A DNA stretch of 64,000 bases from an uncultured Eubacteriales bacterium (GTDB taxonomy: Bacteria; Bacillota; Clostridia; Oscillospirales; Acutalibacteraceae). Shown here piece by piece: positions 1 to 7,376 of this stretch (positions are counted from its first letter, which is position 1; each line of letters opens with the position of its first letter). The DNA is taken from NCBI GenBank assembly GCA_934486705.1, contig CAKSQS010000008.1:1-64000 (forward strand). The letters run 5' to 3'. A program made the translations under genes and the position numbers. The notes below the pieces were generated by a model, which saw only the letters and a program-made list of their open reading frames with translations, was not told the origin of the DNA and made no database searches.

Positions 1-230
1 TTTACCGGAGCAGACGCAAGGTAAGCCACCGAGCCGACAAATGCGTCTCTTCCTGTGCCGTAAGCAAGGTTGTGCTGGATGTATCCTTCGGCAAGCAGGC
101 TTGCTGCTTTTTCGGTGTCTCCGGTTGCGAATGTGTTAATCAGTTCAAGTGCTTTCTGTGTGTTTGTCATTGTAATTACCTCTTTCATATCATTTTGGCG
201 GTTGCCGAACAGTTTTTTGAAAATGCTCAT
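1..230 (-). CDS. SnoaL-like / NTF2-fold protein, 3' truncated by window edge
   Basis: The minus strand reads an open frame from ATG at 230 out through the left edge. After a short leader (MSIFKKLFG...) comes TNTQKALELINTFATGD and then the YIQHN stretch typical of SnoaL-like polyketide cyclase / NTF2-fold proteins. The family includes small alpha+beta-barrel enzymes and binding proteins, and the substrate cannot be inferred. Two starts are possible: ATG 230 behind an AAGGAG site, or ATG 170 behind a GAGGT site where family similarity begins. It is divergent from the HxlR regulator and is its likely target. Only about 76 residues are visible. Confidence 0.7.
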   Translation of the reverse strand, partial: MSIFKKLFGNRQNDMKEVITMTNTQKALELINTFATGDTEKAASLLAEGYIQHNLAYGTGRDAFVGSVAYLASAPV

Positions 231-295
231 TTCGGATCGCTCCTTATGTTTTGCTTTGAGCTTCGCAGCGGCCGTTCTCCGTAGCTCTTGGCTAT

Positions 296-324
296 ATTAT
301 ATTCGGCTTAGTCACCGTTGTAAA
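296..324 (-). promoter_or_regulatory. Promoter of the SnoaL-like gene
   Basis: On the minus strand a TTTACA box (319-324) and a TATAAT box (296-301) are separated by 17 bases, about 65 bases before the start codon. Confidence 0.6.
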
Positions 325-328
325 GTAA

Positions 329-342
329 GCACAATATTGTGC
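329..342. promoter_or_regulatory. Palindromic operator candidate between divergent genes
   Basis: GCACAATATTGTGC is a perfect 14-base palindrome just upstream of the minus-strand -35 box. HxlR-type regulators bind such dyads as dimers in divergent promoters, so this is the best candidate site for the adjacent regulator. The assignment is by position only. Confidence 0.45.
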
Positions 343-454
343 CGTAGTTACCGCAGAGATACTATTGGGCAGTTACCGAAAGGAAACGATTGCGTAAACA
401 AAGGGCTTTCAGCTGCTTTGCGCCGAGCAAAAAATTTTTTAATTTTTTCTGCGC

Positions 455-484
455 TTGACGAAAAGTATGCCCGTATGGTATAAT
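455..484 (+). promoter_or_regulatory. Promoter of the HxlR regulator
   Basis: TTGACG (455-460) and TATAAT (479-484) lie 18 bases apart, followed by a GGAGG ribosome site at 516-520 and the start codon at 529. Confidence 0.65.
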
Positions 485-528
485 CAGAGCGTAAGAAACC
501 AAAAGATACTATTGCGGAGGCATAACAT

Positions 529-861
529 ATGAACGAGAGAATAAAAGAACTTCCGGCTTGCCCGGTAGAAACTACGCTGACCTTGATCGGCGACAAATGG
601 AAAGTGCTTATTCTGCGTGATCTTATACCGGGAACAAAGCGATTCGGAGAACTGAAAAAATCTATAGGCTCGGTATCGCAAAAGGTTTTGACGGCGCAGC
701 TGCGTGACATGGAGGAAAACGGACTTGTTCACCGTGAAGTCTATGCGGAAGTACCGCCGAGGGTGGAATACTCATTGACCGAACTCGGCAGAAGCCTCAA
801 GCCTATTCTGGACTCTATGTGGTCTTGGGGCGAGGGCTATAAAAAACAACTAAGCAATTAA
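529..861 (+). CDS. HxlR-family winged-helix transcriptional regulator
   Basis: A 110-residue single-domain regulator. The order CPVETTLTLIGDKWKVLILRDL, then RFGELKKSIGSVSQKVLTAQLRDM, then a wing with VPPRVEYSLTELG is the classic HxlR signature: an N-terminal conserved cysteine, the recognition helix around residues 42-58, and a beta wing near residues 72-86. Members such as YodB and HypR sense reactive electrophiles or disulfide stress through that cysteine (here C12). The gene is divergent from the SnoaL-like gene, the usual layout for a local repressor or activator. The sensing mode is inferred from the family. Confidence 0.9.
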   Translation: MNERIKELPACPVETTLTLIGDKWKVLILRDLIPGTKRFGELKKSIGSVSQKVLTAQLRDMEENGLVHREVYAEVPPRVEYSLTELGRSLKPILDSMWSWGEGYKKQLSN

Positions 862-981
862 AGACAACGGCAAAATTATTGATTTTATGAAAAAAGCAAT
901 GTATTAAAACATTCTGATTTATGGGGAACAAATGAACGCTTTTCAAACAAAAAAGTTCCCTACAACCGAGCAACTACATTC

Positions 982-1011
982 AAAAACGCCGTCCGAAATG
1001 ATGGCGTTTTT
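982..1011. terminator. Bidirectional rho-independent terminator
   Basis: AAAAACGCC and GGCGTTTTT form a 9-bp stem that extends by three more pairs (one G-T) around a 6-base loop, with A and T runs on the two sides. It lies between the convergent HxlR and integrase genes and can serve both. Confidence 0.75.
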
Positions 1012-1086
1012 CTTATGGTCAATATGTGAAAAGAGAAATCCATTTATAAATAAAATCAACCGTGAAATACGGAATCACACAAATAT

Positions 1087-2310
1087 TTAAGTATTTTCGT
1101 TATACAAATTGACATTACATAACAACTCAAACGCTTCCTTTCGCTTTTTGTCGGTTAGTTTTGTATAAATGTCCAAAGTTGTGCTAACGTCCGCATGACC
1201 GAGTATTTCTTGGATTGCTTTCAAACTGATTTTTTGGGATTCATAAAGCCTTGTAGCAAAAGTATGCCGCAGATTATGGCAGCTGAAATTCGGAAGTAAA
1301 AGACAGTTCTCGGGATCAACTGTTGTTGCAAGAATTTGATCGTTGCAATCTCTGACAATTCTTTTAATGGCTTTATTTACAGCATTAAAATTCAGCACAT
1401 CACCAAATCGGTTAATAAAAACAAAATCGGTTATGCCGTCAACAACAGTACGGCATCGCAATTCTTCTTTATTAAGCCTCTGCAATTCGCTGAGTAACAC
1501 AAATCTTACATCGCCTATCATCGGAACAGTTCTTGTGCCTGATTCGGTTTTTGGCGTGTTAATGCTGTATGTACATTTACCACCATTCGAGTAATAAACT
1601 AAGGTTTTGTTAATATAAATCTCATTGTTATCAAAATCAATATCATTCCAGGTTAGGGCTGTTGCTTCGCCTATGCGCATACCTGTATGAAACAAAATAT
1701 CAAAAATAGGATACCAGTGCGAATACTGAACACTATCTTTTACAAAGATTAAAAACAGTTTTTCTTCTTCAACCGATAATGCAATCTTTTTCTCACCGTC
1801 ATAATTATGGGAGCGGCGAAGCTCAAATAATGCTCTGTCCGATGGATTACTCGGAATAATTCCGTCATCGGCGGCAATTTGTAAAACTTGATGTAATACG
1901 GTGTGAACATTATCTATTGAGTTTGCTTTCAAAAAATAAGTATCTGCAAGTTTGTTATAAAATTTCTTGATATCGGATTTGCGCAAATCAGACAATCGCA
2001 TTCTTCCGAAAGACGGCTTAACATAATGCCCATATGAATACTTATAATTTACAAAGGTGTTTGGCTTAATTCCCTTTTTGTTTTCAGCCCATTGAATATA
2101 TGCATCGTTAATTGTATTCAACAACGGTTTTTTATTTAAGTTAGCTTTATCAAGATCAAATTTCTTTTCTTCTTCACGAAGTTCGTCCAAATCATCACAA
2201 CATATAGAATATCGACGATTTTTAACCATAATACGGTATTCATAACTGCCATCAATAAGTTGCTGTTCGCCGGTCATCAGTACCCGTCCGTTTTTATCGG
2301 TCCTTTTCAT
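1087..2310 (-). CDS. Tyrosine-type site-specific recombinase (integrase, Tn916-like)
   Basis: A 407-residue integrase that cuts and rejoins DNA at attachment sites. Numbered from the upstream GTG at 2319, the catalytic set is complete: R215 (TGMRIGE), K257 (TPKT), H348 and R351 (CHNLRHTF), H375 (LGHADVSTT) and nucleophile Y385 (DIYTKLT). A DNA-binding N-terminal region and a SAM-like core-binding domain (about 70-180) precede it. ATG 2310 is preferred because AAGGGG sits 8 bases ahead; the GTG at 2319 is too close to any ribosome site. Directly upstream lies a broken excisionase. No other element genes follow, so the active-looking integrase appears to be the remnant of an integrative element. 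Confidence 0.92.
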   Translation of the reverse strand: MKRTDKNGRVLMTGEQQLIDGSYEYRIMVKNRRYSICCDDLDELREEEKKFDLDKANLNKKPLLNTINDAYIQWAENKKGIKPNTFVNYKYSYGHYVKPSFGRMRLSDLRKSDIKKFYNKLADTYFLKANSIDNVHTVLHQVLQIAADDGIIPSNPSDRALFELRRSHNYDGEKKIALSVEEEKLFLIFVKDSVQYSHWYPIFDILFHTGMRIGEATALTWNDIDFDNNEIYINKTLVYYSNGGKCTYSINTPKTESGTRTVPMIGDVRFVLLSELQRLNKEELRCRTVVDGITDFVFINRFGDVLNFNAVNKAIKRIVRDCNDQILATTVDPENCLLLPNFSCHNLRHTFATRLYESQKISLKAIQEILGHADVSTTLDIYTKLTDKKRKEAFELLCNVNLYNENT

Positions 2311-2322
2311 CACACTCACCCC

Positions 2323-2520
2323 TTAAATACTGTAAGAATTGTCGATATATTCATCAAGTAATCTCCGTTTAATAAGACGCTTGCCGCCATTCTACAAAAC
2401 GAATTTACACTTTTCAGAATCGGTCATTTTTCTCAGTTTGCATATTCCCAAGCCTGAATATGCGGCGGCCTCCTGTAATGTCAGAGTGGATTTTTTCCAA
2501 ATCGGTACTTCTTTTTTCAT
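2323..2520 (-). pseudogene. Excisionase (Tn916 Xis-like) with internal amber stop
   Basis: The minus-strand frame from ATG 2520 reads a 65-codon excisionase: LTLQEAAAYSGLGICKLRKM (winged helix) and, after a TAG at 2392-2394 (codon 43), NGGKRLIKRRLLDEYI. In relatives the position of the stop is usually tryptophan (FVLW-x-G-KRLIKR), so a single TGG-to-TAG change explains it. Both halves are otherwise intact and the stop codon lies 12 bases before the integrase start. Truncation removes the wing, so excision should be lost unless the amber is suppressed. Confidence 0.8.
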
Positions 2521-2892
2521 AATATACTCATCCTTTCTGCCCTAAATCCGGGCAAGGAAAGTATGTCACAACTAAATTTGCATTATTGGATGCATAATTG
2601 GTGTAAATTCGAGTAAGCAAATGGTGTAAACTTGTACATATCCCGATTTATTGAGAATTATCCGGAATTATTTTAATGCTTTATTAAAGGGAACTTTATA
2701 GTTTGACAATGAAGGACATCTTGTTTCAACTCAAATAATGAAGATTTTTTACTCTCTAAATGGCATTTTGACAGCTTTTCGTATAGATTTATATAGGCTT
2801 TTATCGGCTTATATATAAAAAATCAAGCCATAACTGTAAGTTTTGGCTTGATTTTTCAGAAATATAGAGTTTTATAGACTTATATAGACATA
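2521..2892. other. AT-rich gene-free stretch upstream of the excisionase remnant
   Basis: No supportable gene. It contains a 9-base direct repeat TGGTGTAAA at 2599-2607 and 2622-2630 (23-base period), which could be recombinase or excisionase arm sites, and near its right end imperfect AT-rich repeats around the lysS terminator (about 2783-2816 and 2865-2892). An attachment site may lie here but no core could be defined. Confidence 0.4.
2818..2856. terminator. Terminator downstream of lysS
   Basis: A 13-bp perfect stem (2818-2830 with 2844-2856; AAAAATCAAGCCA and its complement) around a 13-base loop, with T runs in both directions. It ends the greA-lysS transcript on the minus strand. Confidence 0.8.
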
Positions 2893-4383
2893 TTATTCAA
2901 TCGGCTTCATTGTGGGGAAGAGGAGAACGTCCCTTATGGACGGGCTGTCGGTAAGCAGCATTACGAGCCTGTCAACACCGAAGCCCAAGCCGCCTGTGGG
3001 GGGCATACCGTATTCAAGCGCGGTTATATAGTCGTAATCAACCTCGGCGCTGCAATTCGGGTCTTCCGCCAATTTTGCGGCGACTTGCTTTTCAAAGCGT
3101 TCCTTTTGATCTATCGGGTCGTTAAGCTCGGAAAAGGCGTTGCCGAATTCCATAGCGTTTATAAAATACTCAAAACGCTCGGTAAACGCGGGATCGTCAG
3201 GCTTTCTTTTGGCAAGCGGGCTGTTTTCAACCGGGTAATCGTAAATAAAGGTAGGCTGTATAAGCTTATCTTCAACAAACGCGTCAAAAAGCTCGGCTAA
3301 AACAGTACCCTTTGTGGCTTTTTCATCCACCTCAACATGCAGGGTCTTTGCGCACTCGCGTGCGTCCTCATCCGATTTCCAATCGTTATAATCCGCACCG
3401 GAATATTTTTTAACCGCCTCTACCATTGTAAGGCGCTCCCAGTGGCCCATATCAATTTCCTTGCCCTGATATGTTATAACGGTGCTGCCGCATACGTTAA
3501 GCGCTATTTGCTTGTTCATTTCTTCCACTAAGTCCATTATACCGTGGAAATCGGTAAACGCCTGATACAGCTCTACCGTTGTAAATTCGGGGTTGTGCTT
3601 TGTATCCATACCCTCGTTGCGGAAAATGCGCCCCACCTCGTAAACGCGGTGCATACCGCCCACTATAAGCCTTTTAAGGTAAAGCTCGGTTTCAATGCGC
3701 AGGTACATATCCATATCCAGCGTATTATGGTGGGTTTTAAAGGGGCGAGCCGCAGCGCCTATTTCAAGCGGCAGAAGTATGGGGGTATCAACCTCGGTAA
3801 AGCCCCTTGCGTCAAGAAAAGCGCGTATTTCCTTCATTATCTGCGAGCGCTTATAAAAAGTGTCCTTAACCTCGGGGTTAACTATAAGGTCAACATAGCG
3901 CTGGCGATACCTTGTGTCGGTATCCTTTAAGCCGTGGAATTTTTCGGGCAGCGGCAGCAGAGATTTTGAAAGCAGCGAAATACCCGTTGAATGAACCGAA
4001 ATTTCGCCCGTTTGGGTTTTGAAAACAAAGCCCTCAACGCCGATAATATCGCCTATATCCCACTTTTTAAACGCGGCGTATTCTTCCTCGCCCACGTCGT
4101 CGCGGCGAACATAAAGCTGAATTTTACCGCTGCAATCGGCAAGACCCACAAAGCTTGCTTTGCCCATTATTCTGCGGGACATAATTCTGCCGGCAATTTT
4201 TACGGTTTTGCCCTCAAACTCATCGTAATTATTCTTTATTGTTTCGGAATCGGAATCAAAATCGTATTTTGTAACCGTATACGGGTCGTTTCCCGCCGCC
4301 TTTAAAGCGGCGAGCTTTTCACGCCTTAATCTCAATATTTCGTTAAGGTCCTGCTCTGTATTAGCGGCATTGTTCTGCGCCAT
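2893..4383 (-). CDS. lysS: Lysyl-tRNA synthetase, class II
   Basis: A 496-residue cytosolic enzyme that charges tRNA-Lys with lysine using ATP. An OB-fold anticodon-binding domain (about 60-145) is followed by the class II catalytic core: the GLKDTDTRYRQRYVDLI segment (151-167), motif 2 with RIFRNEGMDTKHNPEFT (about 252-268) and motif 3 with GLGFGVDRLVMLL near the C-terminus. Length matches bacterial LysS. It lies 45 bases downstream of greA on the same strand, the common clostridial arrangement, and is probably cotranscribed from the consensus promoter ahead of greA. A small departure is LLPLEIGAAARPF where many homologs have a Q-x-x-x-GGA-x-ARPF form. Confidence 0.97.
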   Translation of the reverse strand: MAQNNAANTEQDLNEILRLRREKLAALKAAGNDPYTVTKYDFDSDSETIKNNYDEFEGKTVKIAGRIMSRRIMGKASFVGLADCSGKIQLYVRRDDVGEEEYAAFKKWDIGDIIGVEGFVFKTQTGEISVHSTGISLLSKSLLPLPEKFHGLKDTDTRYRQRYVDLIVNPEVKDTFYKRSQIMKEIRAFLDARGFTEVDTPILLPLEIGAAARPFKTHHNTLDMDMYLRIETELYLKRLIVGGMHRVYEVGRIFRNEGMDTKHNPEFTTVELYQAFTDFHGIMDLVEEMNKQIALNVCGSTVITYQGKEIDMGHWERLTMVEAVKKYSGADYNDWKSDEDARECAKTLHVEVDEKATKGTVLAELFDAFVEDKLIQPTFIYDYPVENSPLAKRKPDDPAFTERFEYFINAMEFGNAFSELNDPIDQKERFEKQVAAKLAEDPNCSAEVDYDYITALEYGMPPTGGLGFGVDRLVMLLTDSPSIRDVLLFPTMKPIE

Positions 4384-4428
4384 AAGCTACTCCTTTTCTG
4401 CCGCAAAAGCGGCGAATATTAAACGTCT

Positions 4429-4902
4429 TTACTTTGAAATGCTTAAAATTTTAAGCTTAAATTCTCCGCCGGGGGCTTCCACTATAACCTCTTCGCCTAT
4501 TTTTTTGCCGAGAAGTGCTTTGCCCACGGGGGATTCATCGGATATTTTGCCGTTGCGGGGGTCAGCCTCGGTTGAGCCGACAACGCGGTATTCGCATTCG
4601 TCGCCGTACTCCTCGTCAAGCACCTTTACCTTAACGCCCACAACAACGGATTTTGCATTGCCCTTAACGTCTTCTATAATTTCAACGTTTTTGAGCATAG
4701 CCTCAATTTCCACTATACGGGCCTCGATTTTCGCCTGCTCGTTTTTCGCCTCGTCGTACTCGCTGTTTTCGGAAAGGTCGCCGTAGCCGCGGGCAACCTT
4801 GATTTTTTCGGCTATGTCCGCTCTGCCTTCCGTTTTAAGATATTCAAGCTCTTCTTCAAGCTTTTTCAGTCCGTCATCGGTAATTTTAATTACTTTTGCC
4901 AT
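4429..4902 (-). CDS. greA: Transcription elongation factor GreA
   Basis: A 157-residue factor that enters the RNA polymerase secondary channel and stimulates cleavage of backtracked RNA. The N-terminal coiled coil (about 8-75) carries the tip motif GDLSENSEYDEAKNEQ with the acidic residues D42 and E45 that coordinate catalytic magnesium. The C-terminal FKBP-like domain includes ISDESPVGKALLGKKIGEEV. It is the first gene of a greA-lysS operon behind a near-perfect promoter. Confidence 0.97.
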   Translation of the reverse strand: MAKVIKITDDGLKKLEEELEYLKTEGRADIAEKIKVARGYGDLSENSEYDEAKNEQAKIEARIVEIEAMLKNVEIIEDVKGNAKSVVVGVKVKVLDEEYGDECEYRVVGSTEADPRNGKISDESPVGKALLGKKIGEEVIVEAPGGEFKLKILSISK

Positions 4903-4963
4903 AAGAAAACCACCTCATATAAAAATAAATGAAATTCTGCCCTGCAGAACCCATATGAATATT

Positions 4964-4992
4964 ATTATATAATTACAGCTCACTTATGTCAA
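4964..4992 (-). promoter_or_regulatory. Promoter of greA-lysS
   Basis: On the minus strand, TTGACA (4987-4992) and TATAAT (4964-4969) are separated by exactly 17 bases: a consensus vegetative promoter. Confidence 0.85.
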
Positions 4993-5029
4993 GAAAAGAA
5001 TTTTGAGTTTTAATGCGGTCTTAAGAAAC

Positions 5030-5058
5030 TTGACAATATACAAAAACAGTATTATATT
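5030..5058 (+). promoter_or_regulatory. Promoter of the GNAT-YoaP gene
   Basis: TTGACA (5030-5035), a 17-base spacer, then TATATT (5053-5058), 42 bases before the start codon. Confidence 0.7.
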
Positions 5059-5100
5059 AAAATAAAGAAAAATTTCAGATAACATAACAGCGGGGGTATA

Positions 5101-5841
5101 ATGGGCTATATAAGAATAACAGCGGAAAATATTGATAAGGAGCATATTTGCTGCGCTATGTCGGGCAAACAGAGCATTACAAAAAAAGAATGGCTTAAAG
5201 CGCGTTTTGCCGAGGGGCTGGTATTTTACAGGAGCACAGAGCGCGGTAAATGCTTTATTGAGTATATCCCGGCGGAGAACGCGTGGATGCCGATAATTGC
5301 CGACGGTTACATTTATATAAATTGCTTATGGGTATCGGGCTCGCTTAAAGGGCACGGATATTCGAGCGATTTACTTTCGGAATGCATAAAAGACGCAAAG
5401 GAGCAGGGTAAAAAGGGCGTTTGCATACTTTCGTCAGACGGCAGGAAAAAGGAATTTTTATCAGACCCGAAATATATGGCACATAAAGGATTTACCGTTG
5501 CGGATACAACGGACGTGGGAATTACACTTATGTATCTGCCGCTTGTGCAGAACGCCGAGCCGCCGAAATTTAAGGAGTGCGCAAAGCATCCTAAAACCGA
5601 AGGGAACGGCTTTACTCTGTATTACACCGACCAATGCCCCTTTACATATTACTGGGTGCCGCGCATAGAGGAAACTGCAAAGGAGCACGGTATTCCGCTT
5701 AGTGTAATTCATATTACAAGTAAAGAGACGGCGCAAAACGCACCTGCGCCCGTAACAACATACGCACTTTTCCGTGACGGCGAATTTATTACGCAGGCTA
5801 TACAGTCGGATAAAAAGTTTTTGGCGCTTGCGGGGAAGTAA
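5101..5841 (+). CDS. GNAT N-acetyltransferase with C-terminal YoaP-like domain
   Basis: A 246-residue two-domain protein. The N-terminal part is a GNAT fold: beta strand INCLWVSGSLKGHGYSSDLL (about 80-99) holds the acetyl-CoA pyrophosphate loop (V-x5-G-x-G), followed by the ILSSDGRKKEFL and GFTVAD segments. The C-terminal part (about 165-246) resembles the YoaP-like domain, a thioredoxin-like module beginning FTLYYTDQCPFTYYW with a lone CPF rather than CxxC. Homologs are of unknown substrate. It is monocistronic, with its own promoter and a GGGGG ribosome site. The single cysteine makes a dithiol reductase role unlikely. Confidence 0.8.
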   Translation: MGYIRITAENIDKEHICCAMSGKQSITKKEWLKARFAEGLVFYRSTERGKCFIEYIPAENAWMPIIADGYIYINCLWVSGSLKGHGYSSDLLSECIKDAKEQGKKGVCILSSDGRKKEFLSDPKYMAHKGFTVADTTDVGITLMYLPLVQNAEPPKFKECAKHPKTEGNGFTLYYTDQCPFTYYWVPRIEETAKEHGIPLSVIHITSKETAQNAPAPVTTYALFRDGEFITQAIQSDKKFLALAGK

Positions 5842-5963
5842 CCGCAGCAGGGCTTTGCCGAGCGCTGTGTACATAACAATCGGACTTTATAGGATGTTTA
5901 TGACATAAGGGCGACCAAAGAACGTAGGGGCAGAAGAAAAAATAAAAAAACTTAAATTTACTA

Positions 5964-5992
5964 TTGACAAACATATTCATTTATGTTAGAAT
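5964..5992 (+). promoter_or_regulatory. Promoter of the free-standing 5S rRNA
   Basis: TTGACA (5964-5969), a 17-base spacer and TAGAAT (5987-5992). The 5S gene begins about 70 bases downstream, leaving a short leader. Confidence 0.7.
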
Positions 5993-6066
5993 AGCTTCGC
6001 ACCAAGAGATTACGGTTGATTTTTTAAGATCTGACTTATATCTGTTATGTAATGTCTTGACAAATA

Positions 6067-6182
6067 GTTGGTGTTGATTGCGGCGAGGGTCCACCCGTTC
6101 CCATACCGAACACGGAAGTTAAGCTCGCTTGCGCTGAAAATACTCGGCGGGAAGCTGCCCGGGAAGATAAGTAGATGCCAAC
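6067..6182 (+). rRNA. rrf: 5S ribosomal RNA, isolated copy
   Basis: The segment contains the universal 5S core: GGGTCCACCCGTTCCCATACC (read as two parts), then CCGAACACGGAAGTTAAGC and the 3' arm ending GCCAAC, which pairs with the 5' GTTGG to form helix I. Length is about 116 bases. No 16S or 23S sequence is nearby; the copy has its own promoter upstream and a terminator 6 bases downstream. Part of helix I (the bases after GTTGG) pairs less well than usual, so the exact ends are estimated. Confidence 0.9.
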
Positions 6183-6187
6183 ACTTA

Positions 6188-6222
6188 AACCTGTAAACAA
6201 GTAATTGTTTACAGGTTTTTTT
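6188..6222 (+). terminator. Terminator of the 5S rRNA
   Basis: A 13-bp perfect stem, AACCTGTAAACAA with TTGTTTACAGGTT, a 4-base loop and a T run. Confidence 0.85.
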
Positions 6223-6327
6223 GTATTTCGATATTCAATAATCATTATAACCACCGACCGCGAAAGCCTTGCGAAAAGAGTAAAAACGGAATAACGGAAA
6301 TAATATAAGGGAACGGAGGAATAGAAA

Positions 6328-6444
6328 ATGGGAGTTATATGTTTCGTGTGCGGTGCAATGTTCGGCGGATTGATTGGTACTGTAACTATGTGTTTGGTGC
6401 AGGTTGGGAAAGAAAATAAAAAAGACTCATCCCGCTTGGAATAA
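6328..6444 (+). CDS. DUF3789-type single-span membrane micropeptide
   Basis: A 38-residue protein: a hydrophobic, glycine-rich segment (about residues 2-25, with GGLIGTVTMCLVQVG) followed by a short charged tail KENKKDSSRLE. This is the pattern of the DUF3789 family, small membrane peptides of unknown function frequent in clostridial chromosomes and conjugative elements. GGAGGA at 6315-6320 lies 7 bases before the ATG. The last codons overlap an imperfect hairpin (AAAGACT with AGTCTTT, 6421-6450) that may end both this gene and the convergent toxin gene. Confidence 0.6.
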   Translation: MGVICFVCGAMFGGLIGTVTMCLVQVGKENKKDSSRLE

Positions 6445-6456
6445 GTCTTTAAAAAA

Positions 6457-6768
6457 TTAAAACAATTCGTCAAAATCTCTGCCGCCGTAAATAATTCTTA
6501 ATATCTTTACAGATAAGCTTTTTTCGTCAACCGAGTAAAAGGTTATGAATTTTCCGGTATTTAAGGTGCGAATCTTTACTTTAAGCTTTATATTTTCATC
6601 TATCGGAAAGCGCGCCGGCATGGTTTTGAGCAGCTCAATATTTTTCATTATTTTGCGTATGAGATTTTGAGCCGTATGTACCTCTTTGAGTGTATATGCT
6701 ATATACTCAAAGATTTCGGTTAAATCGTTTTGTGCTGAATCGGAATAAAGAACAGTGTAATTTTTCAT
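6457..6768 (-). CDS. RelE/ParE-family toxin
   Basis: A 103-residue toxin of the RelE/ParE superfamily: the N-terminal YTVLYSDSAQNDLTEIFEYI helix hairpin, a central segment with RFPIDENIKLKVKIRTL, and the C-terminal strand pair FITFYSVDEKSLSVKILRIIYGGRDF. The ILRIIYGGRD ending is typical of ParE-like members, which target gyrase, whereas RelE members cleave ribosome-bound mRNA. Which activity applies here is not resolved. Its start overlaps the antitoxin stop by 4 bases (ATGA), so translation is coupled. Confidence 0.88.
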   Translation of the reverse strand: MKNYTVLYSDSAQNDLTEIFEYIAYTLKEVHTAQNLIRKIMKNIELLKTMPARFPIDENIKLKVKIRTLNTGKFITFYSVDEKSLSVKILRIIYGGRDFDELF

Positions 6769-7070
6769 ATTCCGTAAGTCTTTCGGAATTTATCTGAAAG
6801 ATCTTCGGAGGTAGTGTAATTTCCGTTCTCAAAATCCGCAATACCGCGGTTCAACTCCTCGTTTAACTGAGCGTCGGACAGCGCGCCTAATGCAATCGGC
6901 TTTTTTGCGGGGAGCTTCATTTCAAACGGAATACCGCGCTGTAAAACAACCTGTTTTAAAAACAGCCCGATTGCGTTTGACATAGGAATACCGAGTTCAT
7001 TGAGAACCTGCTCGGCCTGTTCTTTTATATCCGGTTCAACTCTTGCAAATACGCTTGATGTTTTTGACAT
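6765..7070 (-). CDS. RelB/DinJ-family antitoxin
   Basis: A 101-residue antitoxin. The N-terminal part MSKTSSVFARVEPDIKEQAEQVLNELGIPMSNAIGLFLKQV is the ribbon-helix-helix DNA-binding fold of RelB/DinJ proteins. The C-terminal part (about 60-101) is the segment that wraps the toxin. ATG 7070 is chosen because GGAGG lies 8 bases upstream; longer readings to 7118 have no ribosome site. Antitoxin and complex normally repress their own promoter. Confidence 0.88.
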   Translation of the reverse strand: MSKTSSVFARVEPDIKEQAEQVLNELGIPMSNAIGLFLKQVVLQRGIPFEMKLPAKKPIALGALSDAQLNEELNRGIADFENGNYTTSEDLSDKFRKTYGI

Positions 7071-7089
7071 ACATATCGCCTCCGAATAT

Positions 7090-7118
7090 ATTATATGCGA
7101 TTGTATTGCAAAATGCAA
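7090..7118 (-). promoter_or_regulatory. Toxin-antitoxin promoter with overlapping inverted repeat
   Basis: On the minus strand, TTGCAT (7113-7118) and TATAAT (7090-7095) are 17 bases apart. A TTGCA-AAA-TGCAA inverted repeat (7106-7118) overlaps the -35 box, a plausible binding site for the ribbon-helix-helix antitoxin. Confidence 0.6.
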
Positions 7119-7145
7119 GCAAAAATCCGATTATGGAGAAAAACT

Positions 7146-7232
7146 ATGTCTACAAATTTTCAATTACTTAAAGAAATGAAAAAGCGGGTTTTGGCAAGCG
7201 GGGCTTCTTTTCGGTTGGTGTCGCAGCTTTAA
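7146..7232 (+). CDS. Possible 28-residue small protein
   Basis: A short frame (MSTNFQLLKEMKKRVLASG...) with a GGAGA at 7134-7138. No family is recognised. It may be the first codons of a lost gene and is given with low confidence. Confidence 0.2.
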   Translation: MSTNFQLLKEMKKRVLASGASFRLVSQL

Positions 7233-7316
7233 CTGTAACACAGGAAGCTCCGTTCGTCACTCTTTTTTTATTTTTGTAACACCTATTGTAAACCTACAAC
7301 TGTTATAATCTGCCTG

Positions 7317-7345
7317 TTGACAATGTTTTATGTTATTTATATAAT
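7317..7345 (+). promoter_or_regulatory. Consensus promoter of the first AraC-type regulator
   Basis: TTGACA (7317-7322), 17 bases, TATAAT (7340-7345): identical to the sigma-70/SigA consensus. The start codon follows 31 bases later. Confidence 0.85.
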
Positions 7346-7376
7346 AAAACTGTTGAAATGTATGAGGTGAATTCCT

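Noticed and set aside
932..1090. A 52-codon plus-strand frame downstream of the HxlR gene.
   Set aside because: It runs through a strong bidirectional terminator and over the end of the integrase gene, has no ribosome site and matches nothing.
6045..6473. A 142-codon minus-strand frame over the 5S gene.
   Set aside because: It is complementary to the 5S rRNA and its terminator and overlaps the DUF3789 frame; not a gene.
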